The notes: generated by a model from the letters alone, not told the origin. A DNA stretch of 64,000 bases from Ctena decussata (GCA_963989385.1 OZ022509.1:53460271-53524270), one strand, 5' to 3'. Positions 44,571 through 55,847 are shown, counted from the stretch's first letter. Translations and numbers: made by a program.

Positions 44571-44826
44571 CGCACAGAGTAGCGCGTCGTCAAGTCGTCG
44601 GCTATTGCGCATAATGCGGGTTCGAACCTTCGCTGGACTATCCAGGTCTGAAAAACCGTATCAACTCAGAGGTATACTGGTTTGTTTTTCAAATCGAGGA
44701 AGGATAAAAGCAGCGACTCAGCGGTGTGGATTCGCCTTTCATATGTTGTGCCCACGATACAGTATGCCTCTAATACCCACTGCCCTTTCGGTCACTAGGC
44801 TATATGAAACACTAACCTTTCTCTGT
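44571..44826 (+). mobile_element. SINE family 4 module in unit A
   Basis: GCGGGTTCGAACCTTCG serves as B-box, followed by a body with CGAGGAAGGATAAAAGCAGCG and ATATGTTGTGCCCACGATAC, as in the minus-strand copy at 4780-5028. The equivalent module in unit B at 49565-49815 shows it was present before the two units diverged. Confidence 0.6.
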
Positions 44827-44827
44827 A

Positions 44828-45199
44828 CACTGTAAAAATGTGTTTAGAATCCATGCAAAAAATGCAGTCCGATTTTTTTTTATGTGCTTTTATCGTAACA
44901 TGTTCAATTTGCAACATATTTAGGTTTATGTTTAGAAATTAAACATGTACAAAACTGGTTATATTTACCTTTTATTTTGAAAACTTCCTCTGTCAACATT
45001 TTCGTCTCTTTTTTTCGTTCTTCAACGGGGAAAAGAGAGAATGGATTCATCCGAAACAGAATAAAACGTGTTTAGCAGACTTTGTCCGGGAAATAATAGA
45101 AAAGGCGTACATGTTTAGCTATATGACATACTCCTAAACATGTTTACACCTAAACATGTAACCACTTGTGTTTTATAGCTAAGCGCGATTTTTACAGTG
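44828..45199. mobile_element. TA-type MITE, CACTGTAAAAA termini, 372 bp
   Basis: CACTGTAAAAATG and ATTTTTACAGTG are inverted and flanked by TA (44826-44827, 45200-45201). Unit B has no insertion at the corresponding place (about 49818-49835), so this is an insertion private to unit A. TAAACATG words recur in its interior. Confidence 0.85.
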
Positions 45200-45265
45200 T
45201 ATGTTTCATCAAACTTGCATGTTGCTTCTAATATGTCGCCAAACCGTTGAACGAGTTCGAGTTAC

Positions 45266-45475
45266 AAGGCATCTGCTCTTAACGGATGGACTTGCAATTT
45301 TATCCTTCTACTAGTGTTTCAGTCATTTCAGAACAATGGGAGACTTATTATGAAAAGTTGTTCACAATGTATCCTCGTTTACAGTTGGAAAGAAGTACGC
45401 CTTCAGCCGGATTCGGGACCGCTGGAGTAGCAGGCAAGCGCTTAACCTTGAGCTACCGGACCTCCATATCTGCTC
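45266..45475 (-). mobile_element. SINE family 2 module in unit A
   Basis: Minus-strand head GGAGGTCCGGTAGCTCAAGG with A-box TAGCTCAAGG and B-box-like GGTCCCGAATCC. The body and CATCTGCTCTTAACGGATGG tail side match unit B (49891-50222). Confidence 0.65.
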
Positions 45476-45569
45476 TTAGACCGTGTGACATAGTACATGT
45501 AACATCATATCATCGGTTGATCTATCAACTCTGGATCATAGATAAATGTGGCTTTTTTGTTCGTTTCCT

Positions 45570-45624
45570 TTGTGTGTGTTTGTGTGTGTGTGTGAGAGAG
45601 TGTGTGCGTGTGTGTGTCTGTCGT
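45570..45624. repeat. (GT)n/(GA)n low-complexity tract
   Basis: Imperfect GT repeats with GAGAGAG interruptions. It accounts for the cysteine/valine-rich end of the frame at 45286-45675. Confidence 0.85.
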
Positions 45625-46063
45625 ATATCTCGCTCTCTGTCTAAAAATATAGCAGACTGTTGGCTATCTGTCTAGAGAGAGAGACAGACAGGACAGGATG
45701 GGTATACATGTATCTCTCTCTCACTCACTGAAATGCTATCTGTCTCTAGCTGAGTATTTTTGAATGTTCCACTTTTATCAAAAGCCGGTCTTCCTGCCTA
45801 TGAAATTATGCATGGCTTGTTACATTTTTTTCCGTGATCACAAGTTTACAATCGGCAATTTTTTTTCATAGATCTGCCTGCATCGTCAGTGACGTTTCGT
45901 TTTGATCGACAAACTTTTGGTACAATGACATCATTTAATAAGTCTATATCTCATTTTTTGTTATTTTAACTATTATAATTTTTATTTTACTTTCTTTTTT
46001 TTTGCCAGTAGTTGTTCGCCAGGGAATATTAGAAAAATCATTCAGTTAAAAATAATCAATCCA

Positions 46064-46325
46064 CACTGTACAAAATTTCCGTTGATTTCACGGTAGAATA
46101 ACTGGCAACCAGCTGCCAGTCCATTTCCCGTATTTTTACGGGTGCCCGTAAAAATTGCAGGAATGATCAAGCAGAGTAGGATAGAACAGAACAGGTGTTA
46201 TTTTGGTCATATAGTCCTTCAACACTATGAAGGTATTTTCGAGTACGGACACTTAATATAACGATACCATATCGTAACTTCCAAAAATGATCTACTGGCA
46301 GATGCCTGTAAAAATACGGTAAGCG
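46064..46325. mobile_element. CACTGTA MITE with AACTGGCAACCAGCTGCCAG block
   Basis: Left end CACTGTACAAAATTTCCG, then ATTTCACGGTAGAATAACTG. The right end is decayed (GTAAAAATACGGTAAGCG). It matches both ends of the element at 47634-48978 with its nested insertion removed. Confidence 0.7.
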
Positions 46326-47633
46326 TGGCGTACTGAGTATTGAGAAACGCTTAACTACTGACCACCTCTTTTGAAAAAATCATGACTGGTTCATTAATAG
46401 TTCATGAAAGTGAATGCATTCAGCAGTGTATCATAGCCATAGGAGCAGGCGGTTTGGGAGGGGCAGTAGGGGTCAACTCCCTCCCCTCCGGCCGTTATCC
46501 CCCCGCCCGACCGCCCCACCCCTCCTACTGATAATCAGCCATGAACCCCTTTAGAATACTCTCTAGGTTTGCTTGATCGACGCACGAACTTCAACTTTGT
46601 GAAATTCTCAATAATTTTTGTCTCCGCTTCTACCTCACATCCAATTTTGAAAACTTCCCTAGGTCTATGTATATGTCAAAACTGAAATGTTTGCCTCAAC
46701 AAAGTCTTGGATACACCCTTGACCACTCCTTCCTGAAGCCCAAATTAGTTTTAACACAGCACAGTCGGTCTGGTTTGATGCCTTGACCAGACTGAGCCTG
46801 TACAATGCGCAGTATAGTTATTTGCCAGCATGCGCCCACTACAATACTAGTTTTTCAACACAGACTGAGTGGAATATTTGGAAGGACTTATTTATTTTGA
46901 TACTGGTACTGAAAATCTGATGCAAATTCCTGAAAAAGGGAAATAAATAAGTATATAAATAAAATAAATCAAAATGAATGTTTTTCTTGAAGCCTTGCGG
47001 TCGTAATGGCAGTCGCTTTTAGAGACACACAGTACTTTCGGCACTGCTTTCGAGAGACGGAGTCCTCTCCTTTCGCCGTCCTTTACCTACTCCGATTCGA
47101 AATGGGTATCCATTTACTTCTAGGCTGATTTGACGGTGGCCCGATGGAGAAGTGATTCCGCAACCTTCTTCACTCTAATCACTGAATCATGGCGCTTTTC
47201 TAGCCTGCTAATGTTAACTAGCAAAAACTGGCAGACCGATTCGGGGCCAGTAGATACATACTGGGACCCCTTGGCGGAACTTTGCAACGACAATTCGAAC
47301 AACGACAGCTTGTTTTATGTAAATTCTCATAATTTGCGCGAACATACGTGCATTAGAGACTGTGTGGAAAATAAAAGTGGGATGATTTTTGTTTCATCAA
47401 AATTTGGTACAAGTTGCCGTTAATTTGGTACAAGTTGCCGTTAAGAATAATAGCAATAACAATAAGATTATTATTATATGCAGCCTGAAAGAACTGGTTC
47501 ATGTCAAGCTTTCTTTTTTATAAAAGCTGAAAACTGAGAAACTTGCCCATTTACTGTAAGATTAATCATTCTCATGTAAGGGTTTGCCGAATTTTATCAG
47601 CATATATGCAAATACGGATGTATGTTTGAGCTG

Positions 47634-48978
47634 CACTGTAAAAAAAATCCGTAGATTTTACATTAGAATAACTGGCAACTAGCTGCCAGTCCTTTTCCCG
47701 TTATTTTTTTTTTTTTTTTTTTTTTTTTTGGGCGCCCGTAAAAATTGCAGAAATCACCAAGCAGATAGGGTAGAACAGAACATATAGTATTCCTCAAAAT
47801 TATTGAGAATTTTTTGCAAAGTGAAAATTAAGCACTAGTATTTAACAGATCATGTATATACTAAATGTCTTTGTTTACTTAGTTAACAACATCCCTCTGT
47901 GAACTTTTAGTGTACCAGTACTACTCATATGTTTGAGTCACAAATGTTATCTCCCCTTGAATTGTGCCACCCAGAGATTTTTTGTCCGACTGGAAAATTA
48001 TGTACCCTTACCAAATAAAATCGATATTTGTGGAAAAAATAATGACAAATCAGTTGATTTCTGAATGTTTTTCTCATCTAGAGATAAGGTGTTGGCGAAC
48101 TGAAAACAGAATTTTGTGTGAGCTTCTCAGCTGTAGATGCTGCTGGCATTCAAACATGTGACTTCATTTCGAAAAATGGCCTGAAACTAGGGAAAATCGC
48201 AATTTTGACAGAGGGTATATTGCTCTGATTCATTCTTATTCTATACATCTCAACGCAAACGGCACAAAACCATACTTTTTGTAAGGCTTAGTAAACGAGC
48301 TATAAGGGATATGAGTTTTGACATGATTATCTAAACCTTGCTGAAAATATTCCGTTCATATCACTAACCGATCAGATTTTTTGCTGTTTCTGATGCCTTC
48401 AATATTTTTCCCAGAATATAACTGCCAGTCCCTGACTCAGAAACTGGAATTAGTAACTTTAAATCATGCAAAATATTAAAGGCAACATTACTAATGTAGA
48501 TGGTGTTGCACAATGGAGAAAATAAATTATTTCAGCTGAGATAGTCTATTTCTAGCAAAGGTGGTATAGAAAAATGTAGTCGAAATCAAGGGACAAATTT
48601 TTACAGGGGTGTACCCTAGCCCATCCTTACCTACCTCTGACAAAAGAAAATGCATCATATTGTCATTTTTGTATATGCAACTTGAAACAGAGGTTCTTTT
48701 ATTGTACTTTACGTGTTTAAAATATTGTTGAACATGTATGGCTAGCAACTGTGTGCCAAAATGCAATTCTCAATAATTTTGAGGAATACTGTATGTCGTT
48801 TTGGTCATATTGCCCTTCCACAATATAAAGATATTTTCGAGTGCGGCCAGTTAACATAACTCTTCCATTTCGTGATTTCCAACAATATCTGACAGGCAAA
48901 CGCCAGTAAAACGGAAAAGGACTGTCAGCTGGTTTTCCAGTTATTCTACCGTAAAATCTACGGAAATGTATTACAGTG
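47634..48978. mobile_element. CACTGTAA MITE split by a ~1-kb TIR element
   Basis: Outer ends CACTGTAAAAAAAATCCGTA and TACGGAAATGTATTACAGTG are inverted, and AACTAGCTGCCAG pairs with the far side. Inner ends TATTCCTCAAAATTATTGAG (near 47790) and CTCAATAATTTTGAGGAATA (near 48790) mark a second TIR element inserted in the middle. Unit B (around 53665) lacks the whole insertion. A poly-T run lies at 47702-47729. Confidence 0.8.
47790..48792. mobile_element. ~1-kb TIR element, TATTCCTCAAAATTATTGAGAATT ends, nested
   Basis: About 24-bp inverted ends, no convincing coding frame, nested in the CACTGTAA MITE. Removing it restores a sequence collinear with 46064-46325. Probable TA or G-TA flanks; the precise target duplication is ambiguous. 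Confidence 0.7.
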
Positions 48979-49564
48979 TGCACGCGTGCCTGTCTCAAAG
49001 AAGCGAACTTTATATGATAACCGATGAAGAGTACTTTTCAAACAACCCTGATCTATGGCGGGACGTTTCGCGTCATTACTGGCGCCAAACCTCCCGGACG
49101 TTACGTCATAGAAACAGTAAAACTTTAAAAAGCATTAATTTCTATTGTAACACAATAAAACGAAAAACCAAGACCAAGGCAGCATTATTATCAATATTGT
49201 GCACCAGATTCCCTCAAAATAATTGCTATTTATTGTCATTTTAACTTGGAACTATTTGTGGTCACTGAAGTGGCCCTCTGGCACAGAGCTGGTTAACCCT
49301 TTCAGTGCCAGACGTCATTTCAGGACGCGGAGACGTCGGACAAATTACGCTTGTTTATGTTTATTTTACCAAAATAACGTTGCGCGTCTGCCGTAACGTC
49401 ACTTGTGTAAGCGCGCAAACACTGTGGGCCGATAGAAAAGTTACAAAAAATATTGTAGGTATAAAAATGTTGTAGGTATAAAAATGTTGTTTGTATAAAA
49501 GCATGTCCAAGATCACTGCCAGAAGTACGACATAATGAAACGTTTATCACTATGAGTTTCTTTT

Positions 49565-49815
49565 ACCGTACAGAGAAGCGCGTCGTCGAGTGGTTTGAGG
49601 CGATCGACTATAACACAGAATTCGGTCTCGAATCTTCGTTGGTCTAGCCAGGCTTGACAAACTCTTTCATCTCCGCAGCAAAATTTGAGCAAATAGGCAT
49701 GTAATTTCGAATCAGGGAATGACGACGGCAGCGAAAGGAGAGGGATGACTCCGCCGGTTCATAGTTTGTGCCCATGATACAGTGTGCATCACTAGGCTAC
49801 AGGAAATGCTGTTTA
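49565..49815 (+). mobile_element. SINE family 4 module in unit B
   Basis: GTCGTCGAGTGGTTTGAGGC looks like a tRNA-Ser/Leu A-box region, and TCGGTCTCGAATCTTCG stands at the B-box. The body matches 44571-44826. This is the best-preserved A-box of the family here. Confidence 0.6.
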
Positions 49816-49890
49816 TCTTCTCAGGCATTTGCATCATCAAACTTGCATGTTGCTTCTAAATCCGTCACCAAACGGTTGAAAACCTTGTTA

Positions 49891-50222
49891 CAAAGCATCT
49901 GCTCTAATCAGGCTTGACAGATGACTTGCGATTTCATCTACTTTTAACAGTACTTCAGTCATTTCAGGACGATGGAAGAGTGATAATGATAGGCTGCGTG
50001 CACAAAGCATCTGCTTTTATCTGGCTGGACAGATGGTTTGCGATTTCATCTACTTTCAACAGTACTTCAGCCATTTCAGGACGATAGGAGAGTGATAATG
50101 AAAAGCTGTGTGCACTGGAACCCCGTTTGCGGTTTGAAAGAATTCCGCCTTTGGTCGGATTTGGGACCGCTAGATTCTAAATCAGCAGGCCAGGGCTTAG
50201 TCTATTGAGCTATCGGTACTCC
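49891..50222 (-). mobile_element. SINE family 2 module in unit B, with internal duplication
   Basis: The tail-side segment starting CAAAGCATCTGCT is present twice (49891 and 50002, a 111-bp tandem duplication), then the head GAGTACCGATAGCTCAATAG on the minus strand. Equivalent to 45266-45475 in unit A, where the duplication is absent. Confidence 0.65.
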
Positions 50223-50299
50223 ATAACTGCTCTTCGACCGTGTGACGTAGTGCATGAAACATATCGGGTGATTTATCAACTTTGGATCTCTTTCTCTTA

Positions 50300-50394
50300 A
50301 TTTTTTTATTTTTATTATTATTTTTGTTTTGTTTCTTTTTTATTTTTGTTATTTATTTATTCTTTCGCATTTTTATTTATTTATTCTTTCTGCC
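50300..50394. repeat. T-rich low-complexity tract
   Basis: TTTATTTTTGTT-like sequence that yields the phenylalanine/leucine-rich frame at 50282-50482; not a gene. Confidence 0.8.
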
Positions 50395-50623
50395 AGTTAC
50401 AGCTCAAAAAAGTAACGTTTTGAAACTAAGAAAAAAAAAGGCATTCTTTCCTAACAGATATTTTTTCTCGAATTCCTTATAAAACTTTGAAATTATTCCC
50501 TTGTTATATCCTGTTTATTGGGGTTGTAATCAGACTCTTTCTGCCAGAATTACAGGTCTTGATCTGTCCAGCTGTCCAGTGATGTAACTGCTATTGTCGC
50601 AAAACATCTTCCAAAAACATCAT

Positions 50624-50624
<1 letters not shown>

Positions 50625-50658
<34 letters not shown>
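50625..50658. repeat. Poly-A tract, ~33 bp
   Basis: Uninterrupted A run in unit B. No retrocopy structure could be tied to it. Confidence 0.9.
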
Positions 50659-50659
<1 letters not shown>

Positions 50660-51483
50660 ACACTCGAGAAAACAACTGAGAAAAAGAATGAAATAAATGT
50701 TATGACCCGATCCTTCTGCAAAAGTGCAAAAGTAATGGCCCTTGATCAGTTCAGGAGAATCATTATATTACCCTTTCTGCGCTAGAGTCAGAGACCTTGA
50801 TTTGTCCAGCTCCTTACTTTCGTCAGCATTAAGCTGACTGTCTTTCAAGATACTGTAAATACAGCCTGAAGTGAATCTTACTTCACCAGCAGAGCATGTT
50901 GGGATACTTTCTATCGGATCGCTCTGCTGATGCAAATCTTATTTTTGCCGCGACTCAACCTTCAATCCATGAAACGTTCAAGACGATATTCGCGCTATCT
51001 TTAGATTAGTAATGCGTGTTTCCACCATTGATTTGAGGTCGCAACTCCACTCTTTTAAGTTTCGGCCAATTTTCATGAAGCGCCCCAGAGCTCTAAATCT
51101 TCAGCCAATAACACCGTAGCATGTTACATTTCACGGATGTTTTTCTGTCTTGTTTTCGAAGCCATGTATTGTACAACAAATTCATATTTCTGTTGTAGTG
51201 AAGAGGAAATGAATCTCAATACATGTATATTGATTGTATATTATGTTTTTTTCATGAACTATCAGCCCAAAATTCAAAACATAATTTTGACTGACTTGGT
51301 CAGCAGTAAAATTACTTCAGTGCTCCAAGCATTTATTTTTCATTAATTCATCCATTGTATCTGATAATCAGCGCAAGAGTGATGGAGCCTGGAATTGTGC
51401 CCCACCTACTTACTATCCGAACAGGAAACCAAAACAGCGATACATGTCGGCAGAGCGTGACCACAATCAGGCCTACACATTTT
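50659..51483. other. Unit B interior, nothing recognised
   Basis: No partner in unit A and no supported gene. Confidence 0.4.
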
Positions 51484-51671
51484 CACCCCTGGTACACTAT
51501 GTATATACAAGGGCTGTAACGAAACGAAAACGAGCTGTTTTGAAACGAAACAGAGTCATAGTCACCAAACGACCTGATGACCAGGTCGTTTGGTAACTAT
51601 GACTCTTTTTCGTTTCGTAAAAGCTCTTTTTCGTTTCGTAACATCCTTGAAAACATAGTTTACCAGGTGTG
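51484..51671. mobile_element. Palindromic MITE with GAAACGAAAAAGAG blocks, copy 2
   Basis: Ends CACCCCTGGTACACTATG and CATAGTTTACCAGGTGTG. AAACGACCTGATGACCAGGTCGTTT forms the central stem (51565-51591), with CGAAACAGAGTCATAGT and ACTATGACTCTTTTTCG arms outside it. Related to 34084-34290. Confidence 0.85.
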
Positions 51672-51744
51672 ATTTTTCTGTCTGTATTTAGTGTGAATGG
51701 GTACACGTTCATGGCAAGAGACTCTGCAGTTGTCCTTTTGCCTC

Positions 51745-51870
51745 CCGTTTCACCGGGAATCAACTCTTAGAAGAATGAATTTCTTCTCCAGGAGCAGATT
51801 TTTTTCTTTGAGATCAGGTCCCAATATTAGAAAGGGCTCTATTTAGGGCAGCCTAGAGGAAGTTTCAAAA
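51745..51870. repeat. Dispersed repeat R5, copy 1
   Basis: Shares an order of words (AACTCTTA, GGAGCA hairpin, TTAGAAAGGGCT, AGGAAG) with 59190-59312 and 61160-61308. Class unknown. Confidence 0.4.
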
Positions 51871-52233
51871 GAGCTGTTACATTTAGTAAAAATCGTGAAA
51901 GAACATGGGATTTGTTTATGTGTATGGCTACTTGTATAGTTTGTCGGCTCTTTTAGATAATTTTAGCAGAAAAATATATGCGCCCGCCCCCACCCCATTC
52001 CCAAACCCTATCCGATGTGTAAACCGAGTGTCTATGAGTATTCTTGTGGAGTGGGGAGTAGTAGATAGGGCAATTCTTTCGGAAAATATTTTTTTTCAAT
52101 AGAGAATATTGGAAAAAATCATTTAGACGGTAGTCTCCCAGAAGGGTCCAGAGCAGATTATTGCACCCCCCCCCCCCCACACACACACACAAAACTCCTG
52201 TATTTGCTCCTTGTTGATCTGTTAATGGCTTGC

Positions 52234-52427
52234 GGTGGATGGCTGACTTGCGATACGTCTTTTTAACAGTATTTCATTCATATCAAGACGATGGGTGCTG
52301 ATAATGAAAGGCTGTGTGCAATGGAACCCCGTTTACGATTGAAAAGATTCCCGCCTACAGAGGGGCTCGAACCCGGAACCGCTAGATCAGCTGGCCAGCG
52401 CTTGACCTACTGAGCTACCGTGGCTCC
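52234..52427 (-). mobile_element. SINE family 2, unit B private copy
   Basis: Minus-strand head GGAGCCACGGTAGCTCAGTA (A-box TAGCTCAGTA) and B-box GGTTCGAGCCCC, body ending in a GATGG-like tail. It is absent at the corresponding position of unit A, so it inserted after the units separated. Confidence 0.8.
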
Positions 52428-52801
52428 TCTAGTCATGGCAAAATGATTCCCGGATCAGACTGGGCACGTACAGACCGAAGTAGTTATTTCCTAGGATGAG
52501 CCTTACTGCGTGCGTCCACAACTAGAATCACTTTTCCGAAAACAGACTGAGTGGAACTTTAGCGTGAACTCATTCATTTTGATACTGAAATCCGGTGCAA
52601 ATTTGCAAAAAGAATACACAAATAAATAAATAAAAAGATAAATTTATAAGAATAAAAAATATAAAGTTTTTTTCTGAAGTCTTTTGTTCGTGCCGCAGAT
52701 GGCGTTTAAGACTCGCGGTATGTTAGGTACAGCAGTCAATAGACGGAGCCCTGTCCTTCCGATGTTTTTCTTTACCTTCTCTGATTTGAAAGAAGTATAT
52801 A

Positions 52802-53070
52802 TACTGCTAGCTTGGTCAACCGTTGGCCCGATGGAGAATTGATTCCGTAAATATATTTACTACTAGGTTGATCAGCCGTTGGCCCGATGAGGAAGTGATT
52901 CCGTAAACATATTTACTGCTAGGTTGATCATCCGATGGCCCGATGGGGAAGTGAGCTAGGTTGATCAGCCGTTGGCCCGATGGGGAAGTGATTCCGTAAA
53001 CATATTACTGCTAGGTTGATCAGCCGTTGGCCCGATGGGGAAGTGATTCCGTAAACATACTTACTGCTAG
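52802..53070. repeat. ~58-bp minisatellite, about 5 copies
   Basis: CTAGGTTGATCAGCCGTTGG, CCCGATGGGGAAGTGATTCC and a GTAAACATATTTACTG linker repeat, with one shortened unit. Unit A holds a single equivalent (about 47115-47165), so the expansion is specific to unit B. Confidence 0.9.
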
Positions 53071-53385
53071 GAAGCGGTTCCGCGACCTCCTGCGCCATAG
53101 CAGATGACCTCTAACTACTGAATTTCAGCGCCTTTCTAGCCTGCTAGTGTTAACTAGAAAAGGCTCACAGAATGATTCAGGGGCCCAGTAGATACATGAT
53201 ACGAATTTATTCCTGGAGGCCCTTGAGCAGTTTTGCGTCGAGAAATCGGACAGTGGCAGCTAGCAAGGATTCAAATGTTTCATGCGAGTGCTAATAATAA
53301 TCTGTGCGCGACCTTACATACTAAAGAGACTGTGCAGAAAATAAAAGTAGGATGATTTGTTTCTTCAAAATATAGTACAAGGTGT

Positions 53386-53420
53386 CGATAATAATAATAA
53401 TAATAATGATAATAATAATA

Positions 53421-53466
<46 letters not shown>

Positions 53467-53480
53467 TTATTATTATTAAT
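53386..53480. repeat. (AAT)n/(ATT)n palindromic microsatellite
   Basis: An AAT block followed by an ATT block, able to fold on itself. It generates the poly-Asn frame at 53280-53582. Unit A has a short precursor (about 47450-47475). Confidence 0.95.
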
Positions 53481-53976
53481 CATTTTGACGCATATAGACA
53501 GGCTGAAAAAACGAGTGAATGTCAGTATTTCAACAAAAGCTGACAAATGCAGAACCTGTTTTTTTACTATAAGATTTATCAATCACCTTTACCATCAGGT
53601 AAGGTTTTACCAAATTTTATTTGCATATGAAAATATGGACAAAAGTTTGAGCTTATCTACAGGTGTGCCTATCCCGAAAGAAGCAACCTTCACATGAACA
53701 CCAGCGAAGATTACTTTTCAAACAACCCTGATCTATGGCGGGACGTTTCGCGTCATTACTGGCGCCAAACTTCCCGGACGTTACGTCATCAAAACAGTAA
53801 AACGTTTAAAAGCATTATTTTCGGTTTCAACGCAATAAAATGAATAACTAAGACAAAGGTAACATTTTCATAAACATTCTCTTCCAGTTTTCCTCAAAAT
53901 TATTGCCATTTATTGTAATTTTGATTTGGAACTATTTGTGGTCACTGAAGTGGCCCTCTGGCACAGAGCTGGTTAA

Positions 53977-54741
53977 ATATGTCTTCAATTTGTTTTTCAA
54001 AAAAAAATTCTACACTTGTTTTCACCTTACACCCGTGGATAATGCCACCATTCAATAAGTTAGAAATTAAATACCTTGCTAAATAAAAGTTAGCAACAGA
54101 AAGTGCACTAACAATCGGGTTCACTTCAATACCAACTCATGAAAATTTCACTGTCTTAGCTAGGCAAGCCTTCCTTTTAAAAGGAAATTTTATTTAATTA
54201 TAATATGTGCGTGCAATATTTAGATATTCATGTATATCTGTTTATGCTGTAAGGCTTTTGGAAGATTATAACAACTTGGTCCTTGATCGGTGGCAATGCG
54301 ACTTAAAATTATGAAATTTTGGCGTATCGCGTAAAAAGTACCATATGCCATGAGCATATAGAGAAGCTGCATAGCAGTCTGGGTACAATATTATTATCTA
54401 TGAATCCTGAGAAATCTTTAAACTGAAAAGCAATGACTGATAAATTTTCCCTGGTGCGCAGTCCGATTTTATCTTTTTTTTTTCTCTTCGCACATAGCAT
54501 AAGGTTCACTTTCACGTAATGCTACCAAAATAGGCTTAAAAAGGCAAATGCATTAAATATTTTATATTAATAATGTAACAAGATCTCAGAAAGAAATGAC
54601 ATTGTCTTCTGTTAAAATCAAATGTTGTATTTCTTTGCAGGTTAGGATTACCTGGCATGGATTTTACCCAGTTTTAAGAATTCCTGTTTCACGGTAAGTT
54701 TTTACATTGTTACCCTTATTTGCTTGGCACTCCATGTCATA
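53977..54741. other. Intergenic DNA, nothing recognised
   Basis: No gene or repeat is supported after unit B. Confidence 0.45.
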
Positions 54742-54979
54742 TGAGCCGCGACACGAGAAAACCAACAAAGTGGTTGTGCTCCCAACTCAGACTCTGATCA
54801 GACTGGGCGGATGCCCAGTCTGATCAGAGTCTTCGCTGTGCGCTTAAAGGGAAGCTAAGAGTCTAGGCTACCTCTGTGCGGACAGCGAAGACTCTGATCA
54901 GACTGGGCGGACGCCCAGGATGATCTTAGTCTGCGCTGGGCGCACAACCACTTTGTTTGTTTTGTCCTGTCGCGGCTTA
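54742..54979. mobile_element. TGAGCC palindromic MITE, copy 6
   Basis: TGAGCCGCGACACGAGAAAA to CCTGTCGCGGCTTA with TA on both sides (54740-54741, 54980-54981 as TA within TATA-like flanks). The internal CAGACTGGGCGGATGCCCAG stem occurs twice. Confidence 0.9.
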
Positions 54980-54985
54980 TATGTA

Positions 54986-55192
54986 CCGTAAATATTCTCA
55001 AAATTGGGACACCTTAAATAATTTCCATACTCGTCTTGAAAATGGAACAGTTAGGTTTTACAATGCAGTACTTAATGCGTCAAAAATAGGCAAAAGAAAT
55101 TGCAAATAGTGTGAGCCCTGAACAGACCGGTCTGATCTGGGTCTGCACTATTTGTTCAGACCTACCTGTCTAAAAAATTTGAGATTTTACGG
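54986..55192. mobile_element. TA-type MITE, CCGTAAATATTCTC termini, with hairpin
   Basis: CCGTAAATATTCTCAAAATT and AAATTTGAGATTTTACGG are flanked by TA (54984-54985, 55193-55194). The modular hairpin at 55102-55154 has the short inner stem CAGACCGGTCTG. Confidence 0.85.
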
Positions 55193-55433
55193 TATTTACC
55201 CGCCCTCTTTCTGATGCTGTGATACGTTTGTTGCATATAATGATAAGACGTCGGGAGTCACCAGACATGCTAACATACCTGGCTGTTTTTGTAATAGGCT
55301 CATAAATGAATAGCTAAAGAAAAGATCACAATCAAAGAGTACAACCCACCCTGCAGGCACACAACGTTGAATCAACATTGAATCAACCTTGATTCAACAT
55401 GACGTTGAATTAAGGTTGAATCAACGTTTATTA

Positions 55434-55797
55434 AGGGGATAAATGTATTCAAAATTGTCATTTGGGGAGGTAAATTATCGGTTTTATGGTCGGAAATTTC
55501 GTAAAACGGAATTCCGACCATAAAACCGACGATTTACCTCCCCAAATGACAATTTTCAATATAGTTATCCCCATTCTTATGCACTTTTTCACATTTTCAC
55601 CTTTCAAAGTGTAGGCTACTTCTTTGCACCCATTTGAAGCGCTGTCAGCAACGTAAAACCAAACGTCAGCCAATGAGAAGCGACGTTTTATAATGACGTC
55701 GGGTTTGCGACAGTACATCGCAGAATATACTGTCGCAAATGTTTGACGTTATCCAATCAGAAGTCTCGTTATATTTGTAAGTGCACTAGAATCAATG
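55434..55797 (+). mobile_element. Composite palindromic element, copy 2
   Basis: Same hairpin plus TIR segment as 33380-33729: GGGGATAAATGT, TGTCATTTGGGGAGGTAAAT, CGTAAAACCAAACGTCAGCC, then GTAAGTGCACTAGAATC. Confidence 0.85.
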
Positions 55798-55847
55798 TTA
55801 TGTGCCCAATAGATGCATCCAAGACAGATAGATAATACGAATGCATT

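Larger units (their letters stand above)
44340..49292 (+). mobile_element. TTAA-bounded ~4.95-kb unit A
   Basis: TTAA at 44336-44339, then CCCTTTCAGTGCCAGACGTC. The far end, read inward, is TTAA then CCAGCTCTGTGCCAGAG, so the termini are imperfect inverted repeats with TTAA targets, as in piggyBac-type elements. Unit B repeats it in the same orientation. Inside, in order: SINE-4 (+), a CACTGTAAAAA MITE, SINE-2 (-), a CACTGTAC MITE, SINE-4-like sequence (-), and a large nested CACTGTAA MITE. No transposase was recognised; it is probably a non-autonomous composite. Confidence 0.7.
49297..53972 (+). mobile_element. TTAA-bounded ~4.68-kb unit B
   Basis: Begins CCCTTTCAGTGCCAGACGTC right after the TTAA (49293-49296) shared with unit A, and ends GGCACAGAGCTGG then TTAA (53973-53976). 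Near-identical stretches to unit A include AATAACGTTGCGCGTCTGCC and GGCGGGACGTTTCGCGTCAT. Private features include a SINE-2 (52234), the GAAACGAAAAAGAG MITE (51484), a ~58-bp minisatellite (52802) and a (AAT)n tract (53386). Confidence 0.7.

Noticed and set aside
50625..50658. Poly-A tract as the end of a processed retrocopy
   Set aside because: No upstream coding remnant or target duplication could be found, and long A runs occur elsewhere in low-complexity DNA.
53280..53582. 100-codon frame with poly-Asn and poly-Tyr
   Set aside because: Produced by the (AAT)n/(ATT)n microsatellite.
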